A stretch of DNA of 64,000 nucleotides, taken from NCBI GenBank assembly GCA_016719385.1, contig JADJZA010000008.1, forward strand, positions 186,001-250,000, given 5' to 3'. Shown here piece by piece: positions 40,808-49,377 of this stretch. The stretch's first letter is position 1. Every line of letters begins with the position of its first letter. Below the pieces are notes generated by a model. It was not told the DNA's origin. It ran no database searches and saw nothing but the letters and a program-made list of their open reading frames with translations. The position numbers and the translations under genes were made by a program. This DNA comes from Candidatus Microthrix subdominans. GTDB taxonomy: Bacteria > Actinomycetota > Acidimicrobiia > Acidimicrobiales > Microtrichaceae.

Positions 40808-42181
40808 TCATGCAGAAAGCGCCCCCATCGACTCGGTCAGCGCGGTTCGGATCACGTCCGCGATCAGATCGAACTCGTCGGTGCCGGCCACCAGCGCCGG
40901 CGACAGCTGGAGGACGGGGTCGCCGCGATCATCCGCCCGACAGATCAGTCCCAACTCGAAGAGTCGAGGGGAGAGCAGCTTGCGCAGCAGACGCTCGCCC
41001 TCAGCCGCACTGAACGTCTCCCGCGTGTCGCGGTCCTTCACCAGCTCGATCGCATAGAAGTAGCCCATGCCCCGGACGTCACCCACCACCGGCAGGTCGG
41101 TCAGGGTGTCGAGTGCGGCCCGAAACTCGTCCTCGTGCGACCTGACCCGACCGTTCAGGTCCTCGGCCTCGAACAGGTCCAGGTTGGCCATCGCCGCGGC
41201 GCAGCTCACCGGATGCCCACCGAAGGTGATGCCGTGCATGAACATGGAGCCCTCCTCCAGGAACGGCTCGGCCACCCGATCCGACACCATCACGCCGCCG
41301 AGCGGCGCGTACCCGGAGGTGAGACCCTTGGCCATGGTGATCATGTCGGGTTCCGAACCCACCCGCTCGGCACCGAAGTAGGCGCCGAGGCGGCCGAAGG
41401 CGCAGATCACCTCGTCGGACACCAGCAGCACGCCGTGACGATCGCAGATCTCCCGCACCCGCTGGAAGTACCCCGGCGGTGGCGTGAAACAGCCACCCGA
41501 GTTCTGCACGGGTTCGAGAAACACGGCGGCCACGGTGTCGGCACCCTCGCGCAGGATCGCCCGTTCGATGTCGTCGGCGCACTGCAGGGTGCACGTCGGC
41601 CCCGAGGCGCAGAACGCGCATCGGTAGCGGTTGGTGTTCTCCACGTGGATGCCGCCGGGCACGAGCGGTTCGAACAGGCCGCGGATCTCGGCAACACCCG
41701 TGAGGGACAGCGCCCCCATCGTGGTGCCGTGGTAGGCGGTCTGGCGGGCGATCGCCTTGTAGCGGTTGGGCTCGCCCCGGGCAGCGTGGTACTGCCGGGC
41801 CAATTTCCAGGCCGACTCCACCGCCTCGCCGCCGCCGGTGGTGAAGAACGCCCGGTTGAGGTCACCCGGGGCCAGGGAGGCCAGCCGGGCGGCCAACTCG
41901 ATCGCCACCGGGTGGGTGTAGCTCCACAGCGGAAAGTAGGCCAAGGCCTCGGCCTGCTCGGCCATGGCGGCTGCGATCGAGGAGCGCCCGTGGCCTGCGT
42001 TCACCGTGTACAGCCCGGCCAGGCCGTCCAGGTAGCGCTTGCCGTTGGCGTCCCACACGTAGCAACCCTCGCCCCGGTCGATCACGGCGATCTCCGACGG
42101 GTCGGAGGGGGCAAGCTGGGAGAAGTGACCCCAGGTGTGACGGGCGGACAATTCCTGAAGTTCGCTGGCTGAACGTGACAC
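40808..42181 (-). CDS. Class III aminotransferase with a four-cysteine insertion (putrescine/4-aminobutyrate type)
   Basis: This 457-residue PLP enzyme has the blocks CYVWDANGKRYLDGLAGLY, FFTTGGGEAVESAWKLARQY, FLEPVQNSGGCFTPPPGY, LLVSDEVICAFGRLG and the Schiff-base lysine in MAKGLTSGYAPLGG. An insertion near residues 175-190 reads RCAFCASGPTCTLQC, four cysteines in a CxxC-N5-CxxxC pattern, suggesting a metal or disulfide site. The GTG at 42181 has AAAGGAG four bases before it. It sits directly after potC, so it is probably co-expressed with the polyamine importer and acts on the imported amine or on 4-aminobutyrate. Confidence 0.9.
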   Translation of the reverse strand: MSRSASELQELSARHTWGHFSQLAPSDPSEIAVIDRGEGCYVWDANGKRYLDGLAGLYTVNAGHGRSSIAAAMAEQAEALAYFPLWSYTHPVAIELAARLASLAPGDLNRAFFTTGGGEAVESAWKLARQYHAARGEPNRYKAIARQTAYHGTTMGALSLTGVAEIRGLFEPLVPGGIHVENTNRYRCAFCASGPTCTLQCADDIERAILREGADTVAAVFLEPVQNSGGCFTPPPGYFQRVREICDRHGVLLVSDEVICAFGRLGAYFGAERVGSEPDMITMAKGLTSGYAPLGGVMVSDRVAEPFLEEGSMFMHGITFGGHPVSCAAAMANLDLFEAEDLNGRVRSHEDEFRAALDTLTDLPVVGDVRGMGYFYAIELVKDRDTRETFSAAEGERLLRKLLSPRLFELGLICRADDRGDPVLQLSPALVAGTDEFDLIADVIRTALTESMGALSA

Positions 42182-42282
42182 GACGCTCCTTTGCGGGCAA
42201 CGTTGGATGGGTTGCGCCCCGCACGATTGGGCTGGGCGCTGACATGGGTTGAGGCTGCAGCCGGTGGTGCCCCCGGCAGCAG

Positions 42283-43158
42283 CTAACCGGTTGTTCGCCG
42301 GGCGCGCAGCCCGGCGATGCCCAGGAAGATCAGGCTGATGATCAGGATGGCGGTGGCCAACACGTTCACCTGGGGCGGTAGCCCGTTCTTGACCGCGGCG
42401 TTGACGTACAGCGGGTAGGTGGTGGTCGAGCCGGCGTTGAAGAACGTGATGATGAAGTCGTCGAGGGACAGCGCAAACGACAACATCGCCGCCGCGATGA
42501 TGCCGGGCATGATCATCGGCAGCGTGACCTTCCAGAACGTGCGCCGGGGGTTGGCGCCGAGGTCCATCGAGGCATCTTCGAGCGTCCAGTCGTGGCCTCG
42601 CACCCGGGCCCGCACGGTCAGGGCGACGAAGCTCACTTCGAAGCCGATGTGGGCGATGACGATCGTGCCGAACCCTCGGTTCCAGCCCAGGTCCAAAAAC
42701 AGGGTGAGCAGCGAGGCGCCCATGACCACCTCGGCTGCGGTCAGCGGCAACACCAGAAACGTGTCGAGCGTTTTGCGGCCCACAAAGCGCTGCCGCACCA
42801 GTGCGATCGCCACGAAGCTGCCGAGGATCACCGCAACGAACGTCGACACCGCTGCGATCTCGAGGCTGTTGCGCATCGCCTTGGTCAGCTCTGGGTAACG
42901 GAACGGGTCGGTCCAGGCATCCAGGCTGAACCGTTGCCACGTGAGGTTGAACTTGCCCTGCGGCTTGTTGAACGAGAACAGCACGATCACGAAGATCGGT
43001 GCGAAGAGGAACAACAGCACCAGCCCGGCGGACAGCCTCAGCAGCACCTCGCCGATCAGGCCGAAGCGTCTCGGGCGTGCGGGGGTCACGTCGGGCGCAA
43101 TCGGTGCCGATCCGGCAAGCTCGCCGGTGCCCTGCTGCACAATGCCTTGGAGCGACAT
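42283..43158 (-). CDS. potC: Spermidine/putrescine-type ABC transporter permease
   Basis: This 291-residue inner-membrane permease has about six spans. After a cytosolic N-terminus it shows LSAGLVLLFLFAPIFVIVLF and the substrate-class loop ending FSFNKP, and the coupling helix EDASMDLGANPRRTFWKVTL that contacts the ATPase, followed by LPMIMPGIIAAAMLSFALSL and DDFIITFF, typical of PotC. Its ATG shares one base with the stop of potB (TGATG). With PotB it forms the pore of the importer encoded by 42283-46604. Confidence 0.9.
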   Translation of the reverse strand: MSLQGIVQQGTGELAGSAPIAPDVTPARPRRFGLIGEVLLRLSAGLVLLFLFAPIFVIVLFSFNKPQGKFNLTWQRFSLDAWTDPFRYPELTKAMRNSLEIAAVSTFVAVILGSFVAIALVRQRFVGRKTLDTFLVLPLTAAEVVMGASLLTLFLDLGWNRGFGTIVIAHIGFEVSFVALTVRARVRGHDWTLEDASMDLGANPRRTFWKVTLPMIMPGIIAAAMLSFALSLDDFIITFFNAGSTTTYPLYVNAAVKNGLPPQVNVLATAILIISLIFLGIAGLRARRTTG

Positions 43159-44033
43159 CAGACCAGGTCCTCGGTGCCCAGGGCCCGGGTGTACACCAGC
43201 ACCAAGGCGAGCACGATCGCCATCAGCACGAACGACATCGCGGCGGCGGTCGGGTAGTCCTTCACCACGAGGAACTGCTTTTGGATGACGGTGCCCATCA
43301 TCGTCGTCTTGGTGCTTCCGAGGTAGTCGGCGTTGATGAAGTCGCCGCTGGCGGGGATGAAGCACAACAGGCTGCCGGCGAGCACGCCGGGCATCGACAG
43401 CGGCAGGATCACCTTGGTGAAGCCGCGACCCGCCGAGGAGTACAGGTCCCTGGACGCCTCGACGAGGCGGGGATCGATCTTCTCCAGGCTGACGTAGATC
43501 GGCAGCACCATGAACGGCAGGAAGTTGTAGACCAGCCCGCCGACCACCGCCCACGACGTCGAGAGGATGCGGCCCTCCGGCGGCAGCAGGCCGACCGTGC
43601 CCAGCGCCTCGACGATGAAGCCGTCGTCGGCCAGGATCGTCTTCCAGGCGATGGTACGAACCAGAAAGGTGATGAAGAACGGCAGGATCACCAGGCCGAG
43701 CATCAGGTTCTTCCAGCGCCCCGCCTTGAACGCCAACACGTAGGCCAGCGGGTAGGCCAGCACAATCATGATCACCGTGGCAACGGTGGCGTACCCGAAC
43801 GATCGCCCGATCTCTGCTCGGTACTGGGTGAAGGCCGACGAGTAGTTGCCCCACTCCCAGCCGAACTTCTGCACTGGCAGGTACACCGAGCCCGTGTTGG
43901 TCGACAGCGAGGTCTTGAACAACGTGAAGATCGGGATGACGAAGAAGATCATCAGGAAGATCAACGTCGGCGCGATCATGGCGTAGGGAACCCACCTGGC
44001 GGTGCGGCGCCCGCTGGACGCGGTGCCGGCCAT
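43158..44033 (-). CDS. potB: Spermidine/putrescine-type ABC transporter permease
   Basis: This 291-residue membrane permease has about six spans beginning PYAMIAPTLIFLMIFFVIPI. The PotB-like segment ILPFFITFLVRTIAWKTILA and the coupling helix VEASRDLYSSAGRGFTKVIL are present, followed by CFIPASGDFINADYLG. It lies 42 bases below potD and is translationally coupled to potC. Confidence 0.9.
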   Translation of the reverse strand: MAGTASSGRRTARWVPYAMIAPTLIFLMIFFVIPIFTLFKTSLSTNTGSVYLPVQKFGWEWGNYSSAFTQYRAEIGRSFGYATVATVIMIVLAYPLAYVLAFKAGRWKNLMLGLVILPFFITFLVRTIAWKTILADDGFIVEALGTVGLLPPEGRILSTSWAVVGGLVYNFLPFMVLPIYVSLEKIDPRLVEASRDLYSSAGRGFTKVILPLSMPGVLAGSLLCFIPASGDFINADYLGSTKTTMMGTVIQKQFLVVKDYPTAAAMSFVLMAIVLALVLVYTRALGTEDLV

Positions 44034-44075
44034 CAGGGCCTCGTCGCCGTGATCGAGCGTTGGTGGGTCACGTGC

Positions 44076-45257
44076 TCAGCCCCCGGTGACCTTGGCGTAG
44101 GTCTTGACCATGGCCGCCTCGTCCTCCTCCTTGAGGGGGGGCCAGGCCTGCACCCGGTCCAGCACCTCCTGTGAGGGGTTGACCAGCGGGTTGTCGACCA
44201 GTTCGGGGTTCACCTTCGCCAGTGCATCGTCCATGTCGCTGAGCACGGGGATGTACTGGACGTAGTCGGTGAGCATGGCGTAGTTGTCCTTGTCGTAGAC
44301 AAAGTTCATCCAGGCCTCGGCGCCGTCGAGGTTCTTTGTTGTGATCGGCGCCACCATCGTGTCGATAAACATGGTGCCGCCGCCCTCGGGCACCACGAAC
44401 TCGATGTCGGGGTTGTCCGCCTGCAGTTGAGCGACGTCGCCCGAGTACACCTGGGCGATGACCACGTTGCCGTTCGTGAGGTCGTCCTGGTAGTCGTTGC
44501 CCGTGAACCGCCGGATCTGCCCATCCTGGTTTTTCTCGGCCACCAGGTCGGACGCCTGCTGCACATCCTCGACGGTGACGTCGGCCAGATCGACGCCTTG
44601 GGCCAGCATGATCATGCCCAGGCCGTCCTGCATGTCGGACAACATCGACACCCGGCCCTTGAACTTGGGGTCCCACAGGTCGTCGACCGAAGTGATTTCC
44701 CGGCCGGTCTCGGCCTTGTTGTAGGCCAGTCCGGCGAACCCGGTGAAGTAGGGCATCGAGTAGACGGCTCCCGGGTCCCAGACGCCCTCGATCAAATCGG
44801 GTCGGACGTTCTTCATGTTCGGGATCTTGGCGTGGTCCAGCTTGGTGAGCCACCCGAGGCTGATCAGGCGGGTGGTCATCGAGTTGGTGGGGATCACCAG
44901 GTCGGCTCCGATGTCCTGGCCGGCGGCGAGCGCGTCCCTGTTGGCGGCAAACCAGGTTTCGTTGTCCTGGAAGTTCTCCTTGTAGTCAACGGTGTATCCG
45001 GTCTCCTTTTCGAACTTCGCGTTGAAGCCCTCGGCCATGTACAGCGGCCAGTTGGAGATCCGCAGCAGCTTGCCGCCCGAGTTCTGGTCGCCGCCTCCGT
45101 CTGAGGAGGACGTCTCCGAGTCGCCGCCGCAACCGGCCAACAGGCTCGGTCCCAGCAACAGGCCGCCACCAAGCGCGGCGCCACCACCCAGGAACCGTCG
45201 TCGTGACCACTGGGCTTGGGCGAGTCGGCTGGTGGCATCGGTTGGGGTGGGGCTCAT
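44076..45257 (-). CDS. potD: Spermidine/putrescine-binding protein, Tat-type lipoprotein
   Basis: This 393-residue extracytoplasmic binding protein of the PotD family delivers the amine to PotBC. The signal peptide has a twin-arginine motif (WSRRRFLGGG, residues 17-26) and a lipobox LLAGC with Cys43, so it is exported folded and lipid-anchored. The mature part opens LRISNWPLYMAEGFNAKFEK, as in PotD, with FTGFAGLAYNKAETGREITS and VPEGGGTMFIDTM further in. GAGG lies seven to ten bases before the ATG at 45257. Polyamine specificity is inferred from the family and from the amine genes around it. Confidence 0.9.
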   Translation of the reverse strand: MSPTPTDATSRLAQAQWSRRRFLGGGAALGGGLLLGPSLLAGCGGDSETSSSDGGGDQNSGGKLLRISNWPLYMAEGFNAKFEKETGYTVDYKENFQDNETWFAANRDALAAGQDIGADLVIPTNSMTTRLISLGWLTKLDHAKIPNMKNVRPDLIEGVWDPGAVYSMPYFTGFAGLAYNKAETGREITSVDDLWDPKFKGRVSMLSDMQDGLGMIMLAQGVDLADVTVEDVQQASDLVAEKNQDGQIRRFTGNDYQDDLTNGNVVIAQVYSGDVAQLQADNPDIEFVVPEGGGTMFIDTMVAPITTKNLDGAEAWMNFVYDKDNYAMLTDYVQYIPVLSDMDDALAKVNPELVDNPLVNPSQEVLDRVQAWPPLKEEDEAAMVKTYAKVTGG

Positions 45258-45317
45258 GAGCGTTCCTCTGCGGTCGGTGGGGCGTTGGGTTGGTTGATCG
45301 GCGGTGTCGGTGGCCGG

Positions 45318-46604
45318 CTACTCATCGACCGCGTCGGGGTCGTCCACTGCGGGTAGCGGGGCGTCGGGCAGCACGCAGGCGGCGTCGTCGGGCCAGTGGG
45401 CCCACAACCGGTCGCCGGGCCGCAAGCCGGGCAGGTGGTCCTCCGGGCCCAGGTGGGCGATCACTGGGTGCCCGTCGGCCGCCCGCATCGACAGGCGCAC
45501 CACCGGGCCCTGGAAGGTGAGGTCGGTGACGGTCCCCTCGACGGCGGAGGCGGCCTCGGGCCGTTCGGTCGCCACCGAGAGGCGCTCGGGGCGCACCATC
45601 ACCACCACCTTGCCGGGTTGCACTTGGGGCGAGAAGCACCTGGCTCCCACCGTCGAGCCCAGCGTGGTGGCGGTGGCGTGGCCGCCGCCGACCGACTCGG
45701 CGGTGCCCGGCCACAGGTTGGCCTGGCCGATGAACCCGGCCACGAACACCGACGCGGGCCGTTCGTAGACCTCCGAGGGCGTGCCGATCTGCTCGACGCG
45801 ACCGGCGTTCATCACGGCCATGCGGTCGGCCATCGTGAGGGCCTCCTCCTGGTCGTGGGTGACGTGCACGAAGCTGATGTCGATCTCTCGCTGGATGCGC
45901 TTCAGCTCGAACTGCATCACCTGACGCAGCTTCAGGTCGAGCGCGCCGAGGGGCTCGTCCAAAAGCAGGGCCGCCGGCTCGTTCACCAGGGCTCGCGCCA
46001 GCGCCACCCGCTGCTGCTGGCCGCCCGACAGTTGCGAGGGCTTGCGGTCGGCGAACTCGCCCAGGCGGACCACCTCGATGACGGCATCGACCTTCTCGCG
46101 CACCTTGGCCGCATCCCACTTCTTTGCGCGGGGGCCGTAGGCGACGTTGTTCCACACGTTCATGTGGGGAAACAGGGCGTAGTGCTGAAACACCGTGTTG
46201 ACGTTGCGCTTGTGCGGCGGGGTGCGCGAGACGTCCTCGCCATCGAGCCGGATGGCGCCGCTCGTCGGGGTTTCGAAGCCCGCGATCATGCGCAGGGTGG
46301 TCGTCTTGCCGCAGCCGGACGGGCCCAGCAACGCGAAGAACTCGCCCTGCCCGATCGAGAAGTTGGCGTCGTCGACGGCCACGAAGTCGGTAAACGCCTT
46401 GGTCACATGGTCGATCTCGATGATCGGTGGGCGTTCGCCGACCGCAGCCCTGGACGTTGGGACGCCGTCGGTCGACACCTGCCCGGGGGCGGTCTCACCG
46501 TCGGCGGTCGCAGCAGTACTCACACCAGTCGTCCCCTCGTCGGTGCCGAGCGATGCGGCGCCGGCGGCGCCACCCCCTCGCTGCGGACCGTCCGGCCCGC
46601 CCAC
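45318..46604 (-). CDS. potA: Spermidine/putrescine-type ABC transporter ATPase
   Basis: This 428-residue ATPase has Walker A GPSGCGKTTTL, the signature LSGGQQQR, Walker B LLLDEPLGALD and the switch His in VHVTHDQEEA, then a C-terminal TOBE domain (VVVMVRPERLSVATERPEAA). The first 60 residues before IIEIDHVTKAF are Gly/Ala/Thr-rich and unlike the family; the true start may be one of the internal GTG codons. The gene is first in the order potA-potD-potB-potC-aminotransferase-lrp and is divergent from the aldehyde dehydrogenase gene at 46856. Confidence 0.92.
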   Translation of the reverse strand: MGGPDGPQRGGGAAGAASLGTDEGTTGVSTAATADGETAPGQVSTDGVPTSRAAVGERPPIIEIDHVTKAFTDFVAVDDANFSIGQGEFFALLGPSGCGKTTTLRMIAGFETPTSGAIRLDGEDVSRTPPHKRNVNTVFQHYALFPHMNVWNNVAYGPRAKKWDAAKVREKVDAVIEVVRLGEFADRKPSQLSGGQQQRVALARALVNEPAALLLDEPLGALDLKLRQVMQFELKRIQREIDISFVHVTHDQEEALTMADRMAVMNAGRVEQIGTPSEVYERPASVFVAGFIGQANLWPGTAESVGGGHATATTLGSTVGARCFSPQVQPGKVVVMVRPERLSVATERPEAASAVEGTVTDLTFQGPVVRLSMRAADGHPVIAHLGPEDHLPGLRPGDRLWAHWPDDAACVLPDAPLPAVDDPDAVDE

Positions 46605-46855
46605 CCTGTCCCCTGATCCGCAACTGTGCCACCGGACACGACCCCTCGCAAGCGTTTCTAACGTGAAAGAGAGGATTTACGACGGAATCCCTTGCATTCG
46701 CCCGCTCCAGCGCCCAGCATCTGCACTCAGGGGCAACCACGAGCGGTACGCGTCGTCGGCTTTCGGGCTGGCGACGCTGGCGTATTCAGGGTCGCGGTCG
46801 CGCAATCGAATCGTCCGCACCCTTCAACTCACATCACACGGGGAGCGACGGACCT
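46605..46855. other. Divergent intergenic region between potA and the aldehyde dehydrogenase gene
   Basis: These 251 bases must hold the promoters of both transcription units. I found no consensus -35/-10 pair. TTTC (46655-46658) and GAAA (46665-46668) flank six bases and could be part of an operator. No riboswitch consensus or terminator was recognised. A GGGAG lies ten bases before the ATG at 46856. Confidence 0.4.
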
Positions 46856-48277
46856 ATGGCCATGCAGAATTACATCGGGGGCGAATGGCGAGACGCCGCG
46901 TCGGGCAACACCGACGCCGTCGTCAACCCGGCGACGGGCGAGCAGATCGCCGAGGTGGCGGCGAGCGGCGCCGAGGATGTCGATGCGGCGGTCCAGGCGG
47001 CCACCGAAGCGTTTGGTGCCTGGAGGCGCACCACGCCGCGCGACCGCTCCGAGAAGCTGCTGGCCCTGGCCGATGCGGTGGAGGACAACCTGGACGAGCT
47101 CCAGCGCCTCGAGATGGAGAACGTGGGCAAACCGGCCTCCATCATCGAGTTTGAGTTCGACCTGACGGTGGACAACCTGCGGTTCTTCGCCGGGGCGGCC
47201 CGCACGCTGAGCACCCAGGCGGCCGGCGAGTACCTCGAGGACCACACCTCGATGCTGCGGCGCGACCCGCTGGGCGTGTGCGCCGGCATCGCCCCGTGGA
47301 ACTACCCGCTCAACATGGCGACGTGGAAGCTGGGTCCGGCCCTGGCCGCGGGCAACACCTTCATCCTCAAGCCCAGCGAGCTCACCCCGATGACCGCGCT
47401 GAAACTGGCGGAGATCTCGGCCGACATCTTCCCGCCGGGCGTGTTCAACGTGGTGACCGGTCAGGGCGAGACCGCCGGCGACGCCATCGTCACCCACCCG
47501 GATGTGGCCATGGTGAGCATCACCGGCGACGTCGACACCGGCAAGCTGATCGCCCGCAACTCGGCGGACAGCCTGAAGCGGGTGCACCTCGAGCTGGGCG
47601 GCAAGGCACCGGTGGTGGTCTTCGACGATGCCGACCTGGAGACGCTGGTGGCCACCCTGGCCGAGACCGGCTACTACAACTCGGGTCAGGACTGCACTGC
47701 GCCGTGCCGGGTCATAGCCGGGCCCGGCATCTACGAGGACCTGGTCGCCGCCCTGTCGTCGGCCGTGGGCGGGCTGGTCACGGGCGATCCGACCGACGAG
47801 GCCACCGAGATCGGTCCCGTCGTGTCGTCCGGGCAACAGGAACGCGTGGCCGGCATGGTCAGCCGGGCCGCCGAGGCCGGGGCCGAGATCACCGTCGGTG
47901 GCTCCACGCTGGCCCGCTCCGGGTACTTCTATGCGCCGACGGTGGTGGCCAACCCGGCCCAGGACGCCGAGATCGTGCAACGCGAGGTGTTTGGCCCCGT
48001 CGTGTCGGTGCAGCGCTTCGTCGACGAGGACCAGGCGCTCGCCTGGGCCAACGACGTGAGGTACGGGCTCGCATCCTCAATTTGGACCAGCGATGTCTCC
48101 CGGGCGATGCGCATGAGCTCGCAGTTGCACTTCGGCACCGTGTGGGTGAACGACCACATTCCGATCGTGTCCGAGATGCCCCACGGAGGCTTCAAGCAGT
48201 CGGGCTACGGCAAGGACATGTCGATCTATTCGATCGAGCACTACACCGAGCTGAAACACGTCATGGTGAAGTTCTAG
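46856..48277 (+). CDS. patD: 4-aminobutyraldehyde dehydrogenase
   Basis: This 473-residue NAD-dependent aldehyde dehydrogenase would oxidise 4-aminobutyraldehyde to 4-aminobutyrate. Landmarks are IAPWNYPLNMATWKLGPALA, the cofactor region SITGDVDTGKLIARN, the general-base Glu in VHLELGGKAPV and the catalytic Cys in NSGQDCTAPCRV, a form typical of the PatD/YdcW group, with GGFKQSGYGKDMSIYSIEHY at the C-terminus. It begins a plus-strand run with agmatine deiminase and N-carbamoylputrescine amidase, which supports the substrate. Confidence 0.88.
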   Translation: MAMQNYIGGEWRDAASGNTDAVVNPATGEQIAEVAASGAEDVDAAVQAATEAFGAWRRTTPRDRSEKLLALADAVEDNLDELQRLEMENVGKPASIIEFEFDLTVDNLRFFAGAARTLSTQAAGEYLEDHTSMLRRDPLGVCAGIAPWNYPLNMATWKLGPALAAGNTFILKPSELTPMTALKLAEISADIFPPGVFNVVTGQGETAGDAIVTHPDVAMVSITGDVDTGKLIARNSADSLKRVHLELGGKAPVVVFDDADLETLVATLAETGYYNSGQDCTAPCRVIAGPGIYEDLVAALSSAVGGLVTGDPTDEATEIGPVVSSGQQERVAGMVSRAAEAGAEITVGGSTLARSGYFYAPTVVANPAQDAEIVQREVFGPVVSVQRFVDEDQALAWANDVRYGLASSIWTSDVSRAMRMSSQLHFGTVWVNDHIPIVSEMPHGGFKQSGYGKDMSIYSIEHYTELKHVMVKF

Positions 48278-48288
48278 CGGCGCCGGAC

Positions 48289-49377
48289 GTGGCCGCCACC
48301 GATCATCCCCCGCACCCCGGGCGGAACGATCCGCCCGGGGTGATGCCCGCCGAGACCGACCGGCACGAGCGCACCCTGATCGCCTGGCCGACCGAGGTGC
48401 GACGGGCGTTCTTCGGCGGTCACCTCGAGGCCGCCCGCACGGCCTGGGCCGACGTTGCCCGGGCCGTGGCCGGGTACGAGCCGGTCACGATGGTGGTCAA
48501 CCCGGGGGAGCGAGCGAGCGCCGAGGCGCAGTTGGGCGAGGCCGCTGCGGCCCCGGCGCCCGGCGTGACGTTGCTGGAGCTGGCGATCGACGACGCCTGG
48601 ATGCGCGACTCCGGGCCCATCGTGGTGCGTCGGCCAGGCGGCGAAGGCGCCGACGACCGCATCGCGATTCAGTTCGGGTTCAACGCCTGGGGCGAACTGG
48701 TCGAACCGTTCGACAGCGACGCCGTCGTTGCGACTGCGGTCGCCGAGCATCTGGGCCTGCCGGTGCTTTCAGCGCCGTTCGTGTTGGAGGGCGGCTCGAT
48801 CGCGGTGGACGGTGCAGGCACGCTCGTCACCACCGAGCGGTGCCTGCTCAACCCCAACCGGGGGCCGCTGCCCGACGGCTCACCACGCACCAAGGCCGGC
48901 ATGGAATCGTTGCTGTCCCACTGGTTGGGGGTCGAGCGCGTGGTGTGGCTGACCGACGGCCTCACCGACGACACCGACACCGACGGCCACGTCGACAACG
49001 TGGTGGCCATCCCCCGGCCGGGCGTGGCGCTGCTGCAGGGGTGCGACGATCCCGGCGATCCGGACGCCGCCACGGCAGCGGAGAGCGAGCGCCGCCTGAG
49101 GGCGGCGGGCTTCGAGGTGGTCATCTTGGAGGCGCTGCCCCGCACCGAGTGCCACGGGCGAATGGTCGAGGTGCCGTACCTCAACTTCTACGTCGCCAAC
49201 GGGTTGGTTGTCGTGCCGGTGACCGGCCACGCCTACGACGACGAGGCGTTGGGAATCATCGGCGAGCACTATCCGGGCCGGGAGGTCGTGGCGGTCGACG
49301 GCGCCATGATCGCCTACGGCGGGGGTGGGCCGCACTGCATCACCCAGCAGGTGCCGGTGGTTGGGCAGGCGCGGTGA
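48289..49377 (+). CDS. aguA: Agmatine deiminase
   Basis: This 362-residue enzyme of the guanidino-modifying fold converts agmatine to N-carbamoylputrescine and ammonia. Active-site blocks are MPAETDRHERTLIAWP, DDAWMRDSGPIVV, FNAWGELVEPFDSD, VLEGGSIAVDGAGTLVTTE, DTDTDGHVDNVV and the catalytic cysteine in GGGGPHCITQQ at the C-terminus. The GTG at 48289 is 11 bases after the previous stop; an ATG at 48343 (MPAETD) would give the minimal family N-terminus. A 13-bp GC hairpin ends exactly at that ATG. The stop overlaps the aguB start (GTGA). Confidence 0.93.
   Translation: MAATDHPPHPGRNDPPGVMPAETDRHERTLIAWPTEVRRAFFGGHLEAARTAWADVARAVAGYEPVTMVVNPGERASAEAQLGEAAAAPAPGVTLLELAIDDAWMRDSGPIVVRRPGGEGADDRIAIQFGFNAWGELVEPFDSDAVVATAVAEHLGLPVLSAPFVLEGGSIAVDGAGTLVTTERCLLNPNRGPLPDGSPRTKAGMESLLSHWLGVERVVWLTDGLTDDTDTDGHVDNVVAIPRPGVALLQGCDDPGDPDAATAAESERRLRAAGFEVVILEALPRTECHGRMVEVPYLNFYVANGLVVVPVTGHAYDDEALGIIGEHYPGREVVAVDGAMIAYGGGGPHCITQQVPVVGQAR
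48313..48342 (+). repeat. GC-rich 13-bp hairpin abutting an aguA start codon
   Basis: CACCCCGGGCGGA (48313-48325) pairs perfectly with TCCGCCCGGGGTG (48330-48342) around the loop ACGA. The next base begins ATG 48343. In RNA it would hide the GTG/ATG at 48340-48345, so it could reduce aguA translation, or it is simply coding sequence if the GTG at 48289 is used. No T-run follows. Confidence 0.6.

Noticed and set aside
46655..46668. TTTC-N6-GAAA as an operator for the Lrp regulator
   Set aside because: Only four-base arms; expected often by chance. Mentioned in the intergenic entry but not claimed.
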